Source: Acidobacteriota bacterium
GTDB taxonomy: Bacteria; Acidobacteriota; Vicinamibacteria; Vicinamibacterales; UBA2999
Direction: 5' to 3'
Assembly: GCA_030650395.1 (NCBI GenBank)
Contig: JAUSDY010000004.1
Span: 1 to 64,000 of the forward strand
DNA length: 64,000 bases
Shown: positions 1 through 8,278 of the stretch, piece by piece
Layout: every line of letters starts with the position of its first letter
Position numbering within the stretch: position 1 is the first letter of the stretch
Made by a program: the position numbers and the translations under genes
The notes under the pieces: generated by a model
Seen by the model: only the letters and a program-made list of their open reading frames with translations
Databases searched by the model: none
What the model was told of the DNA's origin: nothing

Positions 1-155
1 CCATGCGGTCGTTGCTGCCGGGCATTTCGCCGCTCGATCCGATCACGTTCATCTCGGTCCCGATTGTGCTTGGCCTGATCGCGCTCCTCGCTTCATGGAT
101 TCCCGCCAGACGAGCAGGGCGGGTCGACCCGTTGGTTGCGCTCCGTTACGAGTAG
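1..155 (+). CDS. ADOP-type FtsX-like permease, C-terminal fragment
   Basis: This is the 3' end of a gene that begins before the window. In the frame that stops at TAG 153-155 it encodes about 50 residues. There is a hydrophobic segment ([17 protein letters not shown]) followed by an arginine-rich loop and the ending [10 protein letters not shown]. That ending is the hallmark C-terminus of MacB/FtsX-type permeases of the ADOP group; the gene at 314-2815 ends almost identically (VDPMTALRYE). It was probably one of two neighbouring ADOP paralogues. The two genes converge and are separated by a large repeat hairpin. Confidence 0.8.
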   Translation, partial: MRSLLPGISPLDPITFISVPIVLGLIALLASWIPARRAGRVDPLVALRYE

Positions 156-163
156 CGCCCGGC

Positions 164-306
164 GATCTCAGATGGCAGATCTCAGATCTCAGATCAATTG
201 TCGATTGCAGATTGAAGATGATTTCAATCACGGTGAATCTGCAATTGATCTGCAATCTGAGATCTGAGATCTGAGATCTGAGATCTGAGATCTGAGATCT
301 GAGATC
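164..306. repeat. Inverted array of GATCTCA / GATCTGA heptamers (convergent-gene hairpin)
   Basis: The left arm (about 164-212) carries tandem GATCTCA units. The right arm (about 233-306) carries tandem GATCTGA units, the reverse complement. Motifs such as CAATTG and GATTGCAGATT also pair between the arms, leaving a loop of roughly 20 nt. The element sits between two convergent ADOP genes and would form a very stable stem on either transcript, so it may act as a bidirectional terminator. No poly-T tract is seen. Confidence 0.85.
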
Positions 307-313
307 GACAGAG

Positions 314-2815
314 TCACTCATAGCGCAGCGCCGTCATTGGATCTACCCGCGAAGCCCGTCGGGCGGGTAAATAGCCCGCTGCGAACGAGACGGCCGTCAT
401 CAACGCCACCGCTGCCGCCATCGACCACACATCGGTAGCGGTCAAGCCGTATAACACGCTGGCGATGAGCCGTCCGGCCGCGATCGCGCCAGCGAGGCCG
501 AGCACGACGCCGATGGCCACCATGATCATCGATTCGCGCAGCACCATGCCGATCACGCCGCCGCGCTGGGCGCCGAGCGCCATGCGGATGCCGATCTCGT
601 TGGTGCGGCGCGACACGCTGTACGACATCACGCCGAACAAGCCGATGCACGCCAGCAGCAGCGCGAGGCCGCCGAACAGCGAATAGGCCATCGCGAACAG
701 CCGCTCCTGCGCGAACCGGCCTTCGAGTTGCTCCGTCTGCGTGGTCATCCCGGCTAACGGCACCTCCGGATCGATCTGCTGCACCGCGTTCCGTACCGCC
801 GCGATCAGGCCGGACGGATCGCCCTCAGTGCGCATCAGCACCCAGACAGACCCGGCGTTCCCCCGGATGGAGGTGTACATCGTCGGCGGCACCTCGTCAC
901 GGATGCTGTTGTACTTCGTGTCGCGGATCACACCGACGATCTCGCTCTGGCCGCTTTCCTCGAGCGACGGACCGATCCGCCGGCCGAGGGGACTCTCGTT
1001 GGGGAAGTACTTGCGGGCCGCGGTTTCGTTGATGACGGCCGAGGCCGTCGGGTTCGCCACGTCGTGCTCGTTGAAGTCGCGGCCAAGCAGCACGGGGATC
1101 TCCATCGTCTTGAAAAACCCCGGCGACACCGACATCGCATAGACGCCGTGGTTGACCGTGTTGCCCTGGATGAACATCCCTGCCGTTGTCTCACTGCCGG
1201 AGAGCAAGGCGGTTTGTGACAGGCCGACCGAATGGGCACCCGGCAGCGTCTCTAGCGAGGTCTGCAATTCCCGATAGAGCTGTGAAATGCGCTCGGGCTC
1301 GTAGCGGTTGAGCTGCGGGTTCACGCGGAACATCAGGATGTTCGACGGGTTGAACCCGACGTCAACGGCGCGGAGATTTTGCAGCGTGCGAAGGAACAGG
1401 CCGGCGCCAATCAGCAGGACCAGCGAGACCGCCACCTGCATGACGAGGAGCCCCTTGCTCAACAGCGTTCGCGAGCCGGTCAGGCTTCGGCTGTTGTCTT
1501 TCATGGCCCCGGCCAGGTCCACGCTCGTGGCCCGCAGGGCCGGCACCAGGCCGAAGACGACGCCGGTCAGGACGCTGACGCTCGCGACGAACGCCAGGAC
1601 CCGCCAGTCCATTTCTGCGTTCTGCCCGAAGGGCAGCAGCTTCTTGCTCCAATAGCCGACAAGAATGCCGAGTGCCCCGCCGATGCCGGAGAGCAGCAGG
1701 CTTTCGGTGAGCAGTTGCCGGACCAGCCGTGTGCGCGACGCGCCCATCGACAGTCGCACCGAGATCTCCTTGTAGCGTGATGCGGCGCGCGACAGGAGCA
1801 GGTTGGCGACATTGGCGCACACGATGAGGAGGAGCAACCCGACGATCACGGACAGAATCGTGGCCGATCGGGACGAGTTGGTGTCGAGCGCGTAGACCCC
1901 GCGGGCACCGGATCTGACCAGGAGCTGGGGCACGGCGTCACCCCGGCTCCGATTCTGTGACAGTTTGCTTTGCTCGGCTGTCAGGCCCGACATGTAGGAC
2001 GCCATGCCCGCGCGCGCCGCCTCGCGGAACGGACCCTCGAGGTTGCCCGCCACCTGCTCGTACGTCGCTCCGGGCTTCAACCGGCCCATGACCTGGAGCC
2101 ACCAGGAGGTGGGCACTTGGAGCCTGGCGTTGGCGAGGTTCAGCTGAGGATCGAGCGCGAGCGGCACCGTGACATCGGCGGGGACGGCACCGAGGCGCTG
2201 AAGGCTCGTGAAGCCGGCGCCCGTGACGCCGATGATGGTGACCGGGACGTTGTTGATCCGAACGGTGCTGCCGATCACCTGAGGGTCGGACGCAAAGCGG
2301 CGGCGCCAGTAGGCGTGGCTGAGTATCGCGACCGGCGCCGCACCCGGCCTGTCGTCGGTCTCTTCGATCACCCGCCCGATCGCGGCAGGCACCCGCAGTA
2401 CCCGAAAGTAGTTGCCCGAGACGATGACCGCCGTGGCGATTTCCGCCGACCCGTCCACGACGACGTTGAAGCTCCCAATCGGCGCGCTCGCGACCAGGTC
2501 GGTCAGCGTCTGGTTGGCGGACCTCAGCTGTTCGTAGACCGCGTACGAAAATGTGGCGCGGACGTCGCGTCCCTGATACGGCGGCGAGTAGCCGTAGTTG
2601 CTCGAACTGCGTCTCATGTTGTTGTCGCGGGCTGACGACAGCTTCACGAGCGATTCGGGGTCCGGCACGGAAACCGTCTGAAGCAGCAGGCCGTTGACGG
2701 CGGTGAAGAGCGCGGTATTCGCGCCGATGCCGAGCGCGAGTGACAACAGGACCACGGTGGTCCAGCCCTTCGTGTGCAGCAACACTCGAATCGCGTGTCT
2801 CAAGTCGTGCAGCAT
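314..2815 (-). CDS. ADOP-type ABC permease (MacB/FtsX-like), 833 aa
   Basis: This is a full-length inner-membrane permease of the acidobacterial duplicated orphan permease type: MacB-like periplasmic core domains and FtsX-like four-helix units arranged twice, with no ATPase gene beside it. A TM helix lies near residues 20-40, a first periplasmic domain at about 50-260, and a TM block at about 315-435 (VIVGLLLLIVCANVANLLLSR). The second TM, periplasmic and C-terminal TM set ends with VDPMTALRYE. The ATG at 2815 has a strong ribosome site (GGAGG, 5 nt upstream). It is divergent from rsgA, with start codons 32 bp apart. Its ATPase partner and substrate cannot be read from the sequence; a macrolide-exporter label would be over-specific. 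Confidence 0.9.
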   Translation of the reverse strand: MLHDLRHAIRVLLHTKGWTTVVLLSLALGIGANTALFTAVNGLLLQTVSVPDPESLVKLSSARDNNMRRSSSNYGYSPPYQGRDVRATFSYAVYEQLRSANQTLTDLVASAPIGSFNVVVDGSAEIATAVIVSGNYFRVLRVPAAIGRVIEETDDRPGAAPVAILSHAYWRRRFASDPQVIGSTVRINNVPVTIIGVTGAGFTSLQRLGAVPADVTVPLALDPQLNLANARLQVPTSWWLQVMGRLKPGATYEQVAGNLEGPFREAARAGMASYMSGLTAEQSKLSQNRSRGDAVPQLLVRSGARGVYALDTNSSRSATILSVIVGLLLLIVCANVANLLLSRAASRYKEISVRLSMGASRTRLVRQLLTESLLLSGIGGALGILVGYWSKKLLPFGQNAEMDWRVLAFVASVSVLTGVVFGLVPALRATSVDLAGAMKDNSRSLTGSRTLLSKGLLVMQVAVSLVLLIGAGLFLRTLQNLRAVDVGFNPSNILMFRVNPQLNRYEPERISQLYRELQTSLETLPGAHSVGLSQTALLSGSETTAGMFIQGNTVNHGVYAMSVSPGFFKTMEIPVLLGRDFNEHDVANPTASAVINETAARKYFPNESPLGRRIGPSLEESGQSEIVGVIRDTKYNSIRDEVPPTMYTSIRGNAGSVWVLMRTEGDPSGLIAAVRNAVQQIDPEVPLAGMTTQTEQLEGRFAQERLFAMAYSLFGGLALLLACIGLFGVMSYSVSRRTNEIGIRMALGAQRGGVIGMVLRESMIMVAIGVVLGLAGAIAAGRLIASVLYGLTATDVWSMAAAVALMTAVSFAAGYLPARRASRVDPMTALRYE

Positions 2816-2833
2816 GCCGCCTCCAGCGCCTGT

Positions 2834-2840
2834 TATCCTA
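2834..2840. promoter_or_regulatory. Overlapping divergent -10 elements (rsgA / ADOP permease)
   Basis: The + strand reads TATCCT at 2834-2839 and the - strand reads TAGGAT at 2840-2835. One 7-bp stretch therefore offers a -10-like hexamer in both directions. For rsgA the start GTG follows 8 nt later with no Shine-Dalgarno sequence, suggesting a leaderless transcript. For the permease the leader would be about 15-20 nt with a good GGAGG. Confidence 0.45.
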
Positions 2841-2847
2841 CCTGCGA

Positions 2848-3924
2848 GTGACGTTCGATTTGAAAGATCTCGGCTGGGATGACGAATGGGCCCGCGTCTT
2901 CGCGCCGCACGCCGCCGACGGGCTGCTCCCGGCGCGCGTGGCCATCGAGTTCAATCACATCTTCCGGCTCTATGCCGAAGCGGGCGAGCTGCAGGCCCAG
3001 CATTCGGGACGGCTGCTGCACCGCGCCGAGGGTAAGCAAGAGCTGTCGGCGGTCGGCGACTGGGTGGCGGTCCTTCCGACACCGGGTGAGGCGATGGCCA
3101 CCATCGAAGCGGTGTTGCCGCGGCGCAGTCGTTTTTCCCGGAAGGTAGCCGGCGAGCTGACCGAAGAGCAGATCGTCGCGGCCAATATCGACACCGTGTT
3201 TCTCGTGATGGGGCTCGACGGCGACTATAACCCGCGGCGCCTGGAGCGGTATCTCGTGATGGCGTTCGAGAGTGGCGCCAGCCCCGTGGTGCTGCTGAAC
3301 AAGTCGGATGTGGCCGCTGACCATCTTGCTGCCCATCTAGACGAGATCTCGACCCTGGCGGTTGGCATTCCCGTGCACGCCGTCAGCGCGCGCACCGGCC
3401 AGGGCCTCGACGTGTTCGAGCGATACATGGGCCCCGGACGCACGGCCGCGTTGCTGGGTTCATCGGGCGTCGGGAAGTCCACCCTCGTCAACTCCCTGGT
3501 CGGCGAGGAGCTGCTCAAGACCAAGGATGTCCGCGCGCACGACTCGCGCGGGCGCCACACGACGCGCCATCGGCATTTGATCCTGCTGCCGGGACGCGGC
3601 CTGTTGATCGACACGCCTGGCATGCGCGAGCTGCAGTTGTGGAGCCAGGAAGGTGCGATCGAAACCTTCGACGACGTCGAGGCGCTGGCGGCAGGCTGTC
3701 ATTTTACGGACTGCCGGCACAAGGAAGAGCCGCGATGTGCCGTGAAACAGGCGATTGCAGACGGCACGCTCGCGCCGGGCCGGTTGGAAGGCTACCTCAA
3801 GCTGCAGGACGAGATTCAGAGCTTCGGCGCGCGAAAGAACGTCCGCGCGCAGATCGACGAGAAGCGAAAGATGAAGACGATCAACCAGTCGCTGAAGAAG
3901 CTGTACAAGTCCCGCGATCGTTAG
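2848..3924 (+). CDS. rsgA: Ribosome biogenesis GTPase RsgA
   Basis: Circularly permuted GTPase that checks late maturation of the 30S ribosomal subunit. I choose GTG 2848 (358 aa). The longer open frame from 2740 would run into the divergent permease gene, and the family starts close to this point. An OB-fold-like N-terminus is followed by the permuted G motifs in the RsgA order: NKSD (about 151), GSSGVGKST (about 203), a G2-like RGRHTT segment, and DTPGM (about 255). A C-H-C zinc cluster (CHFTDCRHKEEPRC, from about 284) follows. Length is typical. The gene stands alone, with a repeat hairpin directly after the stop codon. There is no Shine-Dalgarno sequence before the GTG. Confidence 0.95.
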   Translation: MTFDLKDLGWDDEWARVFAPHAADGLLPARVAIEFNHIFRLYAEAGELQAQHSGRLLHRAEGKQELSAVGDWVAVLPTPGEAMATIEAVLPRRSRFSRKVAGELTEEQIVAANIDTVFLVMGLDGDYNPRRLERYLVMAFESGASPVVLLNKSDVAADHLAAHLDEISTLAVGIPVHAVSARTGQGLDVFERYMGPGRTAALLGSSGVGKSTLVNSLVGEELLKTKDVRAHDSRGRHTTRHRHLILLPGRGLLIDTPGMRELQLWSQEGAIETFDDVEALAAGCHFTDCRHKEEPRCAVKQAIADGTLAPGRLEGYLKLQDEIQSFGARKNVRAQIDEKRKMKTINQSLKKLYKSRDR

Positions 3925-3926
3925 AC

Positions 3927-3990
3927 AAGGCAGAAGGCAGAAGGCAGAAGGCAGAAACGTTTTTGCCTTTTGCCTTTTGCCTTCTGCCTT
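3927..3990. repeat. Inverted AAGGCAG heptamer array between convergent genes
   Basis: Tandem AAGGCAG units (left arm) are followed by a short ACGTTTT loop and the complementary CTGCCTT/TTGCCTT units (right arm). The array fills the whole gap between rsgA and the convergent ExeA-like gene, whose stop codon is at 3992-3994. The hairpin would form on both transcripts. The same family recurs at 24287, 27273 and 30932. Confidence 0.9.
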
Positions 3991-3991
3991 T

Positions 3992-5338
3992 CTAGGGCAC
4001 GATTCTCAGTCTTTCCAACTCTCCCGGAATCACGCGCGCATCGTTCATCACCGGTCCAAGCTTCTGCCTCACGGCGTCCGCCTCTTCCCGCGTCGGATAG
4101 CGGCCCACCAGCACCCGGCGGCGGATGTCGTCGATCGCCAACGCGATGTCGATCATGTAGATCGGCAAGCGCTGCGAGCGAAGGGAGAATTCCACGACGG
4201 CGACCTGCTTCGCGGAATCGTAGGTGCCGACCAGCACGGAAAACGACCCGGGAATCGCCGGCGGCGGTCCGATCGCCGTCACCTCGGCGGGGACTGCCAA
4301 CGGCTCGACGCGAAGGGGCAGCACTGCGCCTGGCCGGCCCTTGATGGCCGGCGCCACCCCCGGGGTCATGAGCGCCATCGGGCTGCCCAGAAAATAGAAC
4401 GCGCCGGCGGCGGCAAGTAGCAGCGCCACGATGCCGAGGATCAGTGCGCGTCGCGACGAGCGTGAGCTCGACGTCGCGCGCTCGCCTCGGATCTTGCCTT
4501 TCGGAATGTCGTGACCCACTTGCCCGGCCGCCTTGACGATGTGCTCTTCGGCGATCCGGCTGGTTTGCGCTTCGCAGCCGACCATCAGGGCGCGATCGCA
4601 GAGCAGGTTGATCATCCGCGGCACGCCGCCCGAGACCGAGTGCACCAGGTCGAACGCCTTGGGCGTGACCGACACCGAGGTGGAGCCGCGCGCCACCCAG
4701 AGGCGGTGCGTCACGTACGCTTCAACCTCCTCGCGCGTCAGCGCCTTCAGCGAGCAGCGGATCGAGATGCGCTGGTCGAGTTGCCGCAGCTCGTTACTCG
4801 CCAGCACGTCGAGCAGGTTCAACTGGCCGACGATCACGATCTGCAGCAGCTTCTGATCGTTGGTCTCGAGGTTCGAGAGGATCCGGATCTCTTCGAGCAC
4901 GTCGGGCGACAGGTGCTGCGCCTCGTCGATGATCAGCACGGCGCTGCCGTGCAGCGGCACCAGCGACAGCAGAAAGTCGTGCAGCGTGCGGATCAGCTCG
5001 TGCTTGCTGGCCGTCGCCAGCCGGCTGGTCTTGAGCGCGTCTTTCGACACCACGCCAAAACTGAGCAACACCTCGCGGAGCAGCTCTTCGACCGACAGGA
5101 ACGGATTGAGGATGAGGGCGGTGAACGTGGTCTGGTCGAACTGCTCGAGGAGGGTACGGCACAGCGTCGTCTTGCCGGTGCCGATGTCGCCGGTCAGGAC
5201 GATGAAGCCCTCCTTGCGGCGGATGGCTTGCCACACCTGTTGCAGCGCGACGTCGTGGGATTCGCTTCGGTACAGGAAGCGAGGATCCGGCGTCAAGCTA
5301 AACGGCGGCTGAACGAAGCCGTAGTACTCCTCGTACAT
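3992..5338 (-). CDS. ExeA/GspA-like AAA ATPase with C-terminal SPOR domain
   Basis: A 448-aa protein beginning with the ExeA-family signature (YYGF..PPFSLTPDP). An AAA ATPase core follows: Walker A GDIGTGKTT at 50-58, Walker B AVLIIDEAQ at 133-141, and a winged C-terminal lid to about 270. A basic linker leads to one TM helix (about 299-318). The outer part includes a SPOR-like repeat (about 365-445), a fold that in known cases binds denuded peptidoglycan glycans. This layout fits the GspA-type ATPases that open the cell wall for type II secretion or pilus machines, with a cytoplasmic ATPase and a periplasmic wall-binding tail. No secretin or pilus genes lie nearby, so the partner is unknown. 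A sigma70-like promoter lies at 5391-5420. Confidence 0.85.
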   Translation of the reverse strand: MYEEYYGFVQPPFSLTPDPRFLYRSESHDVALQQVWQAIRRKEGFIVLTGDIGTGKTTLCRTLLEQFDQTTFTALILNPFLSVEELLREVLLSFGVVSKDALKTSRLATASKHELIRTLHDFLLSLVPLHGSAVLIIDEAQHLSPDVLEEIRILSNLETNDQKLLQIVIVGQLNLLDVLASNELRQLDQRISIRCSLKALTREEVEAYVTHRLWVARGSTSVSVTPKAFDLVHSVSGGVPRMINLLCDRALMVGCEAQTSRIAEEHIVKAAGQVGHDIPKGKIRGERATSSSRSSRRALILGIVALLLAAAGAFYFLGSPMALMTPGVAPAIKGRPGAVLPLRVEPLAVPAEVTAIGPPPAIPGSFSVLVGTYDSAKQVAVVEFSLRSQRLPIYMIDIALAIDDIRRRVLVGRYPTREEADAVRQKLGPVMNDARVIPGELERLRIVP

Positions 5339-5390
5339 GCTTGGTCAGGCAAGACAACCAGGGGGTGAGGGGGGCCGCTCGCCTGACACA

Positions 5391-5420
5391 GCATAACAGG
5401 AACGGACACGAACGTCACAA
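5391..5420 (-). promoter_or_regulatory. Candidate sigma70-type promoter of the ExeA-like gene
   Basis: On the - strand, TTGTGA (5420-5415) is followed by an 18-nt spacer and TTATGC(T) (5396-5390), about 45 nt before the ATG at 5338. It lies inside the HELQH-containing remnant. Confidence 0.4.
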
Positions 5421-5548
5421 CTTGTCGCTGTCTGTTCGACGACGTGCTGCAGCTCGTGCGCGATGGAGGAAATGATCTGATCGCTCCCGAGCTCGGTGCT
5501 GATGACGGCGCGCAGGTACCTGTAGCGTTCCCCCTGTAAGACTTGCAA
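5400..5548 (-). pseudogene. Remnant of a zinc-protease-like or hypothetical gene (HELQH motif)
   Basis: A short - strand frame reads YLRAVISTELGSDQ, then IAHELQHVVEQ, before losing resemblance to protein near 5400. HELQH matches the HExxH zinc-binding pattern, and the flanking residues look like a real conserved helix. There is no credible start, no upstream half, and the downstream part turns into the promoter region of the ExeA-like gene. I read this as a decayed fragment. The rest of 5339-5646 shows no gene. Confidence 0.4.
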
Positions 5549-5646
5549 ACGATCAGACTCGGGGGGTTAGACGGGGCAGCGCGTGCAGGGTTCGTCTCTT
5601 CGACTCGATTGCTGACGTGAACGGAGGGATGGATAGAATGACAGTG

Positions 5647-5700
5647 GTTCTTCACGGAGGTTCCGCACGACGGTTCCTCACGAGGGTTCCTCACGGAGGT
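5647..5700. repeat. GGTTCCTCACGAA-type tandem repeat running into a ribosome binding site
   Basis: About four units of the form GGTTCyTCACGGA / GGTTCCGCACGAC sit head to tail. The last unit supplies the ACGGAGG that serves as Shine-Dalgarno sequence for the ATG at 5705. The same family occurs at 17453, 49158 and 52931. Confidence 0.85.
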
Positions 5701-5704
5701 TCGA

Positions 5705-6778
5705 ATGGTGGGACGGATGGTGTTGGTGGTATGTCTGTTGTGCGCGCCGGCTCATGCACAAGTGGCTCCCAAGCAAGCGGTGCTCGACACCACGACCGGC
5801 ACCATCGTGATGGATCTCTTGGCGGATCGCGCGCCCAATCATGTCGCGCTCTTCATCAAGACCGCGGAGTCGGGCGGCTACGACGGCACCACATTCTTCC
5901 GGATGGTGAAGTACGGAATCATCCAGGGCGGCGATCCGGTGACGAAGGATGCGGCGGCACGCGCGAGGTATGGGACCGGCGGGCTGAACCTGCTGAAGCC
6001 GGAGACCAACGACGAGAAGCACACGCGCGGCGCGGTGTCGGCCACGCAGATCCCCGGCAAGGCGGAGAGCGCCGGCTCGCAGTTCTTCATCTCGATTTCG
6101 GATCAGCCCGCGCTCGACGGCAAATACACGATCTTCGCCCGCGTCGTCGAAGGCATGCTGGCGGCGCAGAAGATCTCGGAGACCGCGGTTGACGACAAGG
6201 GGCTGGCCGTCGATCGCGTGGTCGTCAACAAGGTCACGATTCGCGACAAGCCCGCGGAGACGCCCGAGCCGTTTGCCACCGAATCAATCGAGGAGCTCGC
6301 GCGGTATCGCGCGGTGCTCGAGACATCGTTCGGCGAAATCACGCTCTCGTTCACGCCCGACCAGGCGCCGATGCACGTGCGTAACTTTCTACGCCTCGCG
6401 CAGGCCGGCGTCTACGACGGCATGAGCTTCCATCGTGTCGTGAAGGGATTTGTGATCCAGTCGGGGCACCTGCCGACGCGGACCGCCCAGCTCGGCGAGA
6501 CGCAGCAGAAGTATGTGAGGCAGATGAAAGCGGAGTTCAACGACCAGCGGCACGAGAAGGGCACGCTGTCGATGGCGCGGCTCGCCGAGCCCGATTCGGC
6601 CAGCGCGTCGTTCTTCATCGTGACGGCGAGGGCCGAGGCCCTCGACGGTAAATACTCTGCGTTTGGCAAGGTCGAAAGCGGATTGGACGTGGTCGAGAAG
6701 ATCGAGGCGGTCGCCGTGAACGGCGAGACGCCGGTGGACCGGGTCGAGCTGAGGCAGGCAACGGTTGTCAGGAAATAG
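5705..6778 (+). CDS. Tandem cyclophilin-type peptidyl-prolyl isomerase, exported
   Basis: A 357-aa protein with a cleavable signal peptide (MVGRMVLVVCLLCAPAHAQ) and two cyclophilin domains, about residues 22-165 and 185-352. Each has the family core: the first has GGYDGTTFFRMV, GSQFFIS and LDGKYTIFARV; the second has GVYDGMSFHRVVKGFVIQSG, ASFFIV and LDGKYSAFGKV. It would catalyse cis/trans isomerisation of Xaa-Pro bonds and assist folding of exported proteins. Domain 2 keeps the FHR motif containing the usual catalytic arginine. Domain 1 has FFRMVK, also arginine-bearing. The gene is monocistronic. The ribosome site comes from the repeat array immediately upstream. Confidence 0.93.
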   Translation: MVGRMVLVVCLLCAPAHAQVAPKQAVLDTTTGTIVMDLLADRAPNHVALFIKTAESGGYDGTTFFRMVKYGIIQGGDPVTKDAAARARYGTGGLNLLKPETNDEKHTRGAVSATQIPGKAESAGSQFFISISDQPALDGKYTIFARVVEGMLAAQKISETAVDDKGLAVDRVVVNKVTIRDKPAETPEPFATESIEELARYRAVLETSFGEITLSFTPDQAPMHVRNFLRLAQAGVYDGMSFHRVVKGFVIQSGHLPTRTAQLGETQQKYVRQMKAEFNDQRHEKGTLSMARLAEPDSASASFFIVTARAEALDGKYSAFGKVESGLDVVEKIEAVAVNGETPVDRVELRQATVVRK

Positions 6779-6902
6779 GTAAGCACGGCGGCGAGAGAAG
6801 GTTGCTGCGGGTAACCTGCTGTCGGCAGCAATGCAAGACTAGCGACCGGAGCCGCGAGGCGGCCGAACGCGCGGAGAGAGGGCCGCTCCGGCGTTCGCTC
6901 GC

Positions 6903-7070
6903 CCGCCGAGAGGCACCGGCCCGCGCGAGCGTTCGAGTGAGCCGAGAGACAAATGGAGCGGAAGCCACGCTGGCGCCGTGCGGCTTTTGACGTCCATCGC
7001 TCCCGCGCTTAATGCGCTGAGCGACATTTGTCCGGCGAACGAGAGCGAGCGGGGCGGTGCCTCTCGGCGG
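6903..7070. repeat. Long imperfect inverted repeat in a 390-bp gene-free stretch
   Basis: The arms 6903-6935 and 7036-7070 are near-perfect reverse complements (core CCGCCGAGAGGCACCG). They enclose about 100 nt in which GACAAATG and GCG motifs also partly pair. The whole 6779-7167 stretch has no convincing gene. It also holds a 7-bp stem (TTGCTGC/GCAGCAA, 6802-6831) after the cyclophilin stop and a short GAGCTCA tandem (about 7132-7154) before dinB. It could be a structured RNA, a MITE-like element or a compound terminator. I do not recognise a known RNA family. Confidence 0.6.
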
Positions 7071-7167
7071 AGCGCCTTCTCCAGGAGGCCGAGTTGGGAT
7101 CGCGAGATCAGCGGATCAAAAGATGGATCAACAGCTCACGAGCTCAAGAGCTCAATAGATGTGCGAC

Positions 7168-8247
7168 TCAGTTAAACGGTAGGCGGAGATCGATCGACTG
7201 CTCCTCAGCGTCGTCGGTGGCCTGACCAAAGTTGTGGACGCTCACGCCGAGCAGGCGGACCGGGCGAACGCCGGCCTCGGTTTTTGACAGTAAGGCAACC
7301 GCGCGCGTGACGATCGATTGGGCATCGCTGGTCGGCTCGGGCGCGCTTTGGCTGCGGGTGACGGTCGTGAAATCCGAGTAGCGAACCTTGATCGTCACGG
7401 TCCGTGCGGTGATCGACTTGCGGTCGAGCCACGCCGCCACCTCGCGCGCCATCTTCTCGATCTCTTGCCGGATCTCCGTCAGGCTCGACAGGTCGCTCGC
7501 GTATGTTTCTTCCGAGCCCGCTGATTTCGCCGCGCGATTTGGCTCGACGGCGCGGTCGTCACGCCCGTGGGCAAGATCGAGCAGCCACGACGCGAGGCTG
7601 CCGACGATCGCCTCGAGCTCGGCGGCCGGCCTGGCACGGATGTCGGTCAGCTTCTCGATGCCGTGCTCGCGGAGGCGGGCCGCCGTCACCGGCCCGACGC
7701 CCCATAGCGCGTCAACCGGCAATCCTTGCAGGAACGACTCGACCCGCTCCGGCGCGACCACGGTCAGCCCGTCGGGCTTCTTCCATCCTGATGCGATCTT
7801 CGCGAGAAACTTGTTCGGCGCCACGCCCGCCGACGCGGTCAGCTGCGTCGCGTCGCGAATGGCCGCCTTGAGACGCCGCGCGACGTTCACACCCAGCGGT
7901 TCATCCCACGCGTTCTGCGTCACGTCGAGATAGGCCTCATCGAGCGACAACGGCTCGACCAGCGGCGTGACCTCTCGAAAGATCGCAAAGACCTGTTGAG
8001 ACACCGCGCGGTACTTCTGAAAGTCGGGCCGGACGATGATCAGCGATGGGCACAGCCGCACCGCGCGCGACATCGGAATCGCCGAGCGCACGCCGAACGG
8101 CCGCGCCTCGTAGCTGGCCGCCGCCACCACGCCCCTCGTCGTCGGGTCGCCGCCCACCGCGACCGGCTTGCCACGCAGCGACGGGTTGTCGCGTTGCTCT
8201 ACGGATGCGTAAAAAGCATCCATATCGATGTGAAGGATCTTTCTCAA
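7168..8247 (-). CDS. dinB: DNA polymerase IV (Y-family)
   Basis: A 359-aa error-prone translesion polymerase. The N-terminus has the Y-family first motif HIDMDAFYASVEQ with its metal-binding aspartate pair, then SLDEAYLDV at about residue 103 with the catalytic D-E. The helix-hairpin-helix thumb (GVGPVTAARLREHGI) is near 180, and a little-finger domain follows. The start is TTG at 8247 (MRKILHIDMD). There is no Shine-Dalgarno sequence; the TTAACTC repeat lies directly before the start. On the same strand as dut (start 8703), it is probably co-transcribed, which links dUTP clean-up with lesion bypass. I see no LexA-type palindrome in the short gap. Confidence 0.95.
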   Translation of the reverse strand: MRKILHIDMDAFYASVEQRDNPSLRGKPVAVGGDPTTRGVVAAASYEARPFGVRSAIPMSRAVRLCPSLIIVRPDFQKYRAVSQQVFAIFREVTPLVEPLSLDEAYLDVTQNAWDEPLGVNVARRLKAAIRDATQLTASAGVAPNKFLAKIASGWKKPDGLTVVAPERVESFLQGLPVDALWGVGPVTAARLREHGIEKLTDIRARPAAELEAIVGSLASWLLDLAHGRDDRAVEPNRAAKSAGSEETYASDLSSLTEIRQEIEKMAREVAAWLDRKSITARTVTIKVRYSDFTTVTRSQSAPEPTSDAQSIVTRAVALLSKTEAGVRPVRLLGVSVHNFGQATDDAEEQSIDLRLPFN

Positions 8248-8278
8248 GAGTTAAGAGTGCAGAGTTGTGAGTTAAGAG
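8248..8278. repeat. TTAACTC/GAGTTAA heptamer repeat between dut and dinB
   Basis: GAGTTAA-type units (- strand TTAACTC) fill the gap between the dut stop codon (8272-8274) and the dinB TTG start. The family recurs at 12674 and 28748. Confidence 0.75.

Noticed and set aside
164-306. CRISPR array
   Set aside because: The repeated unit is only 7 nt with no spacers, and the second half is the reverse complement of the first. No cas genes are present.
314-2815. Macrolide exporter MacB
   Set aside because: The protein has the duplicated ADOP layout, no ATPase domain and no adaptor gene; a drug-export label is not supported.
6841-7130. Transposon or insertion sequence with terminal inverted repeats
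   Set aside because: No transposase frame, no target duplication visible, and the arms are only about 100 bp apart. Kept as an unexplained inverted repeat instead.
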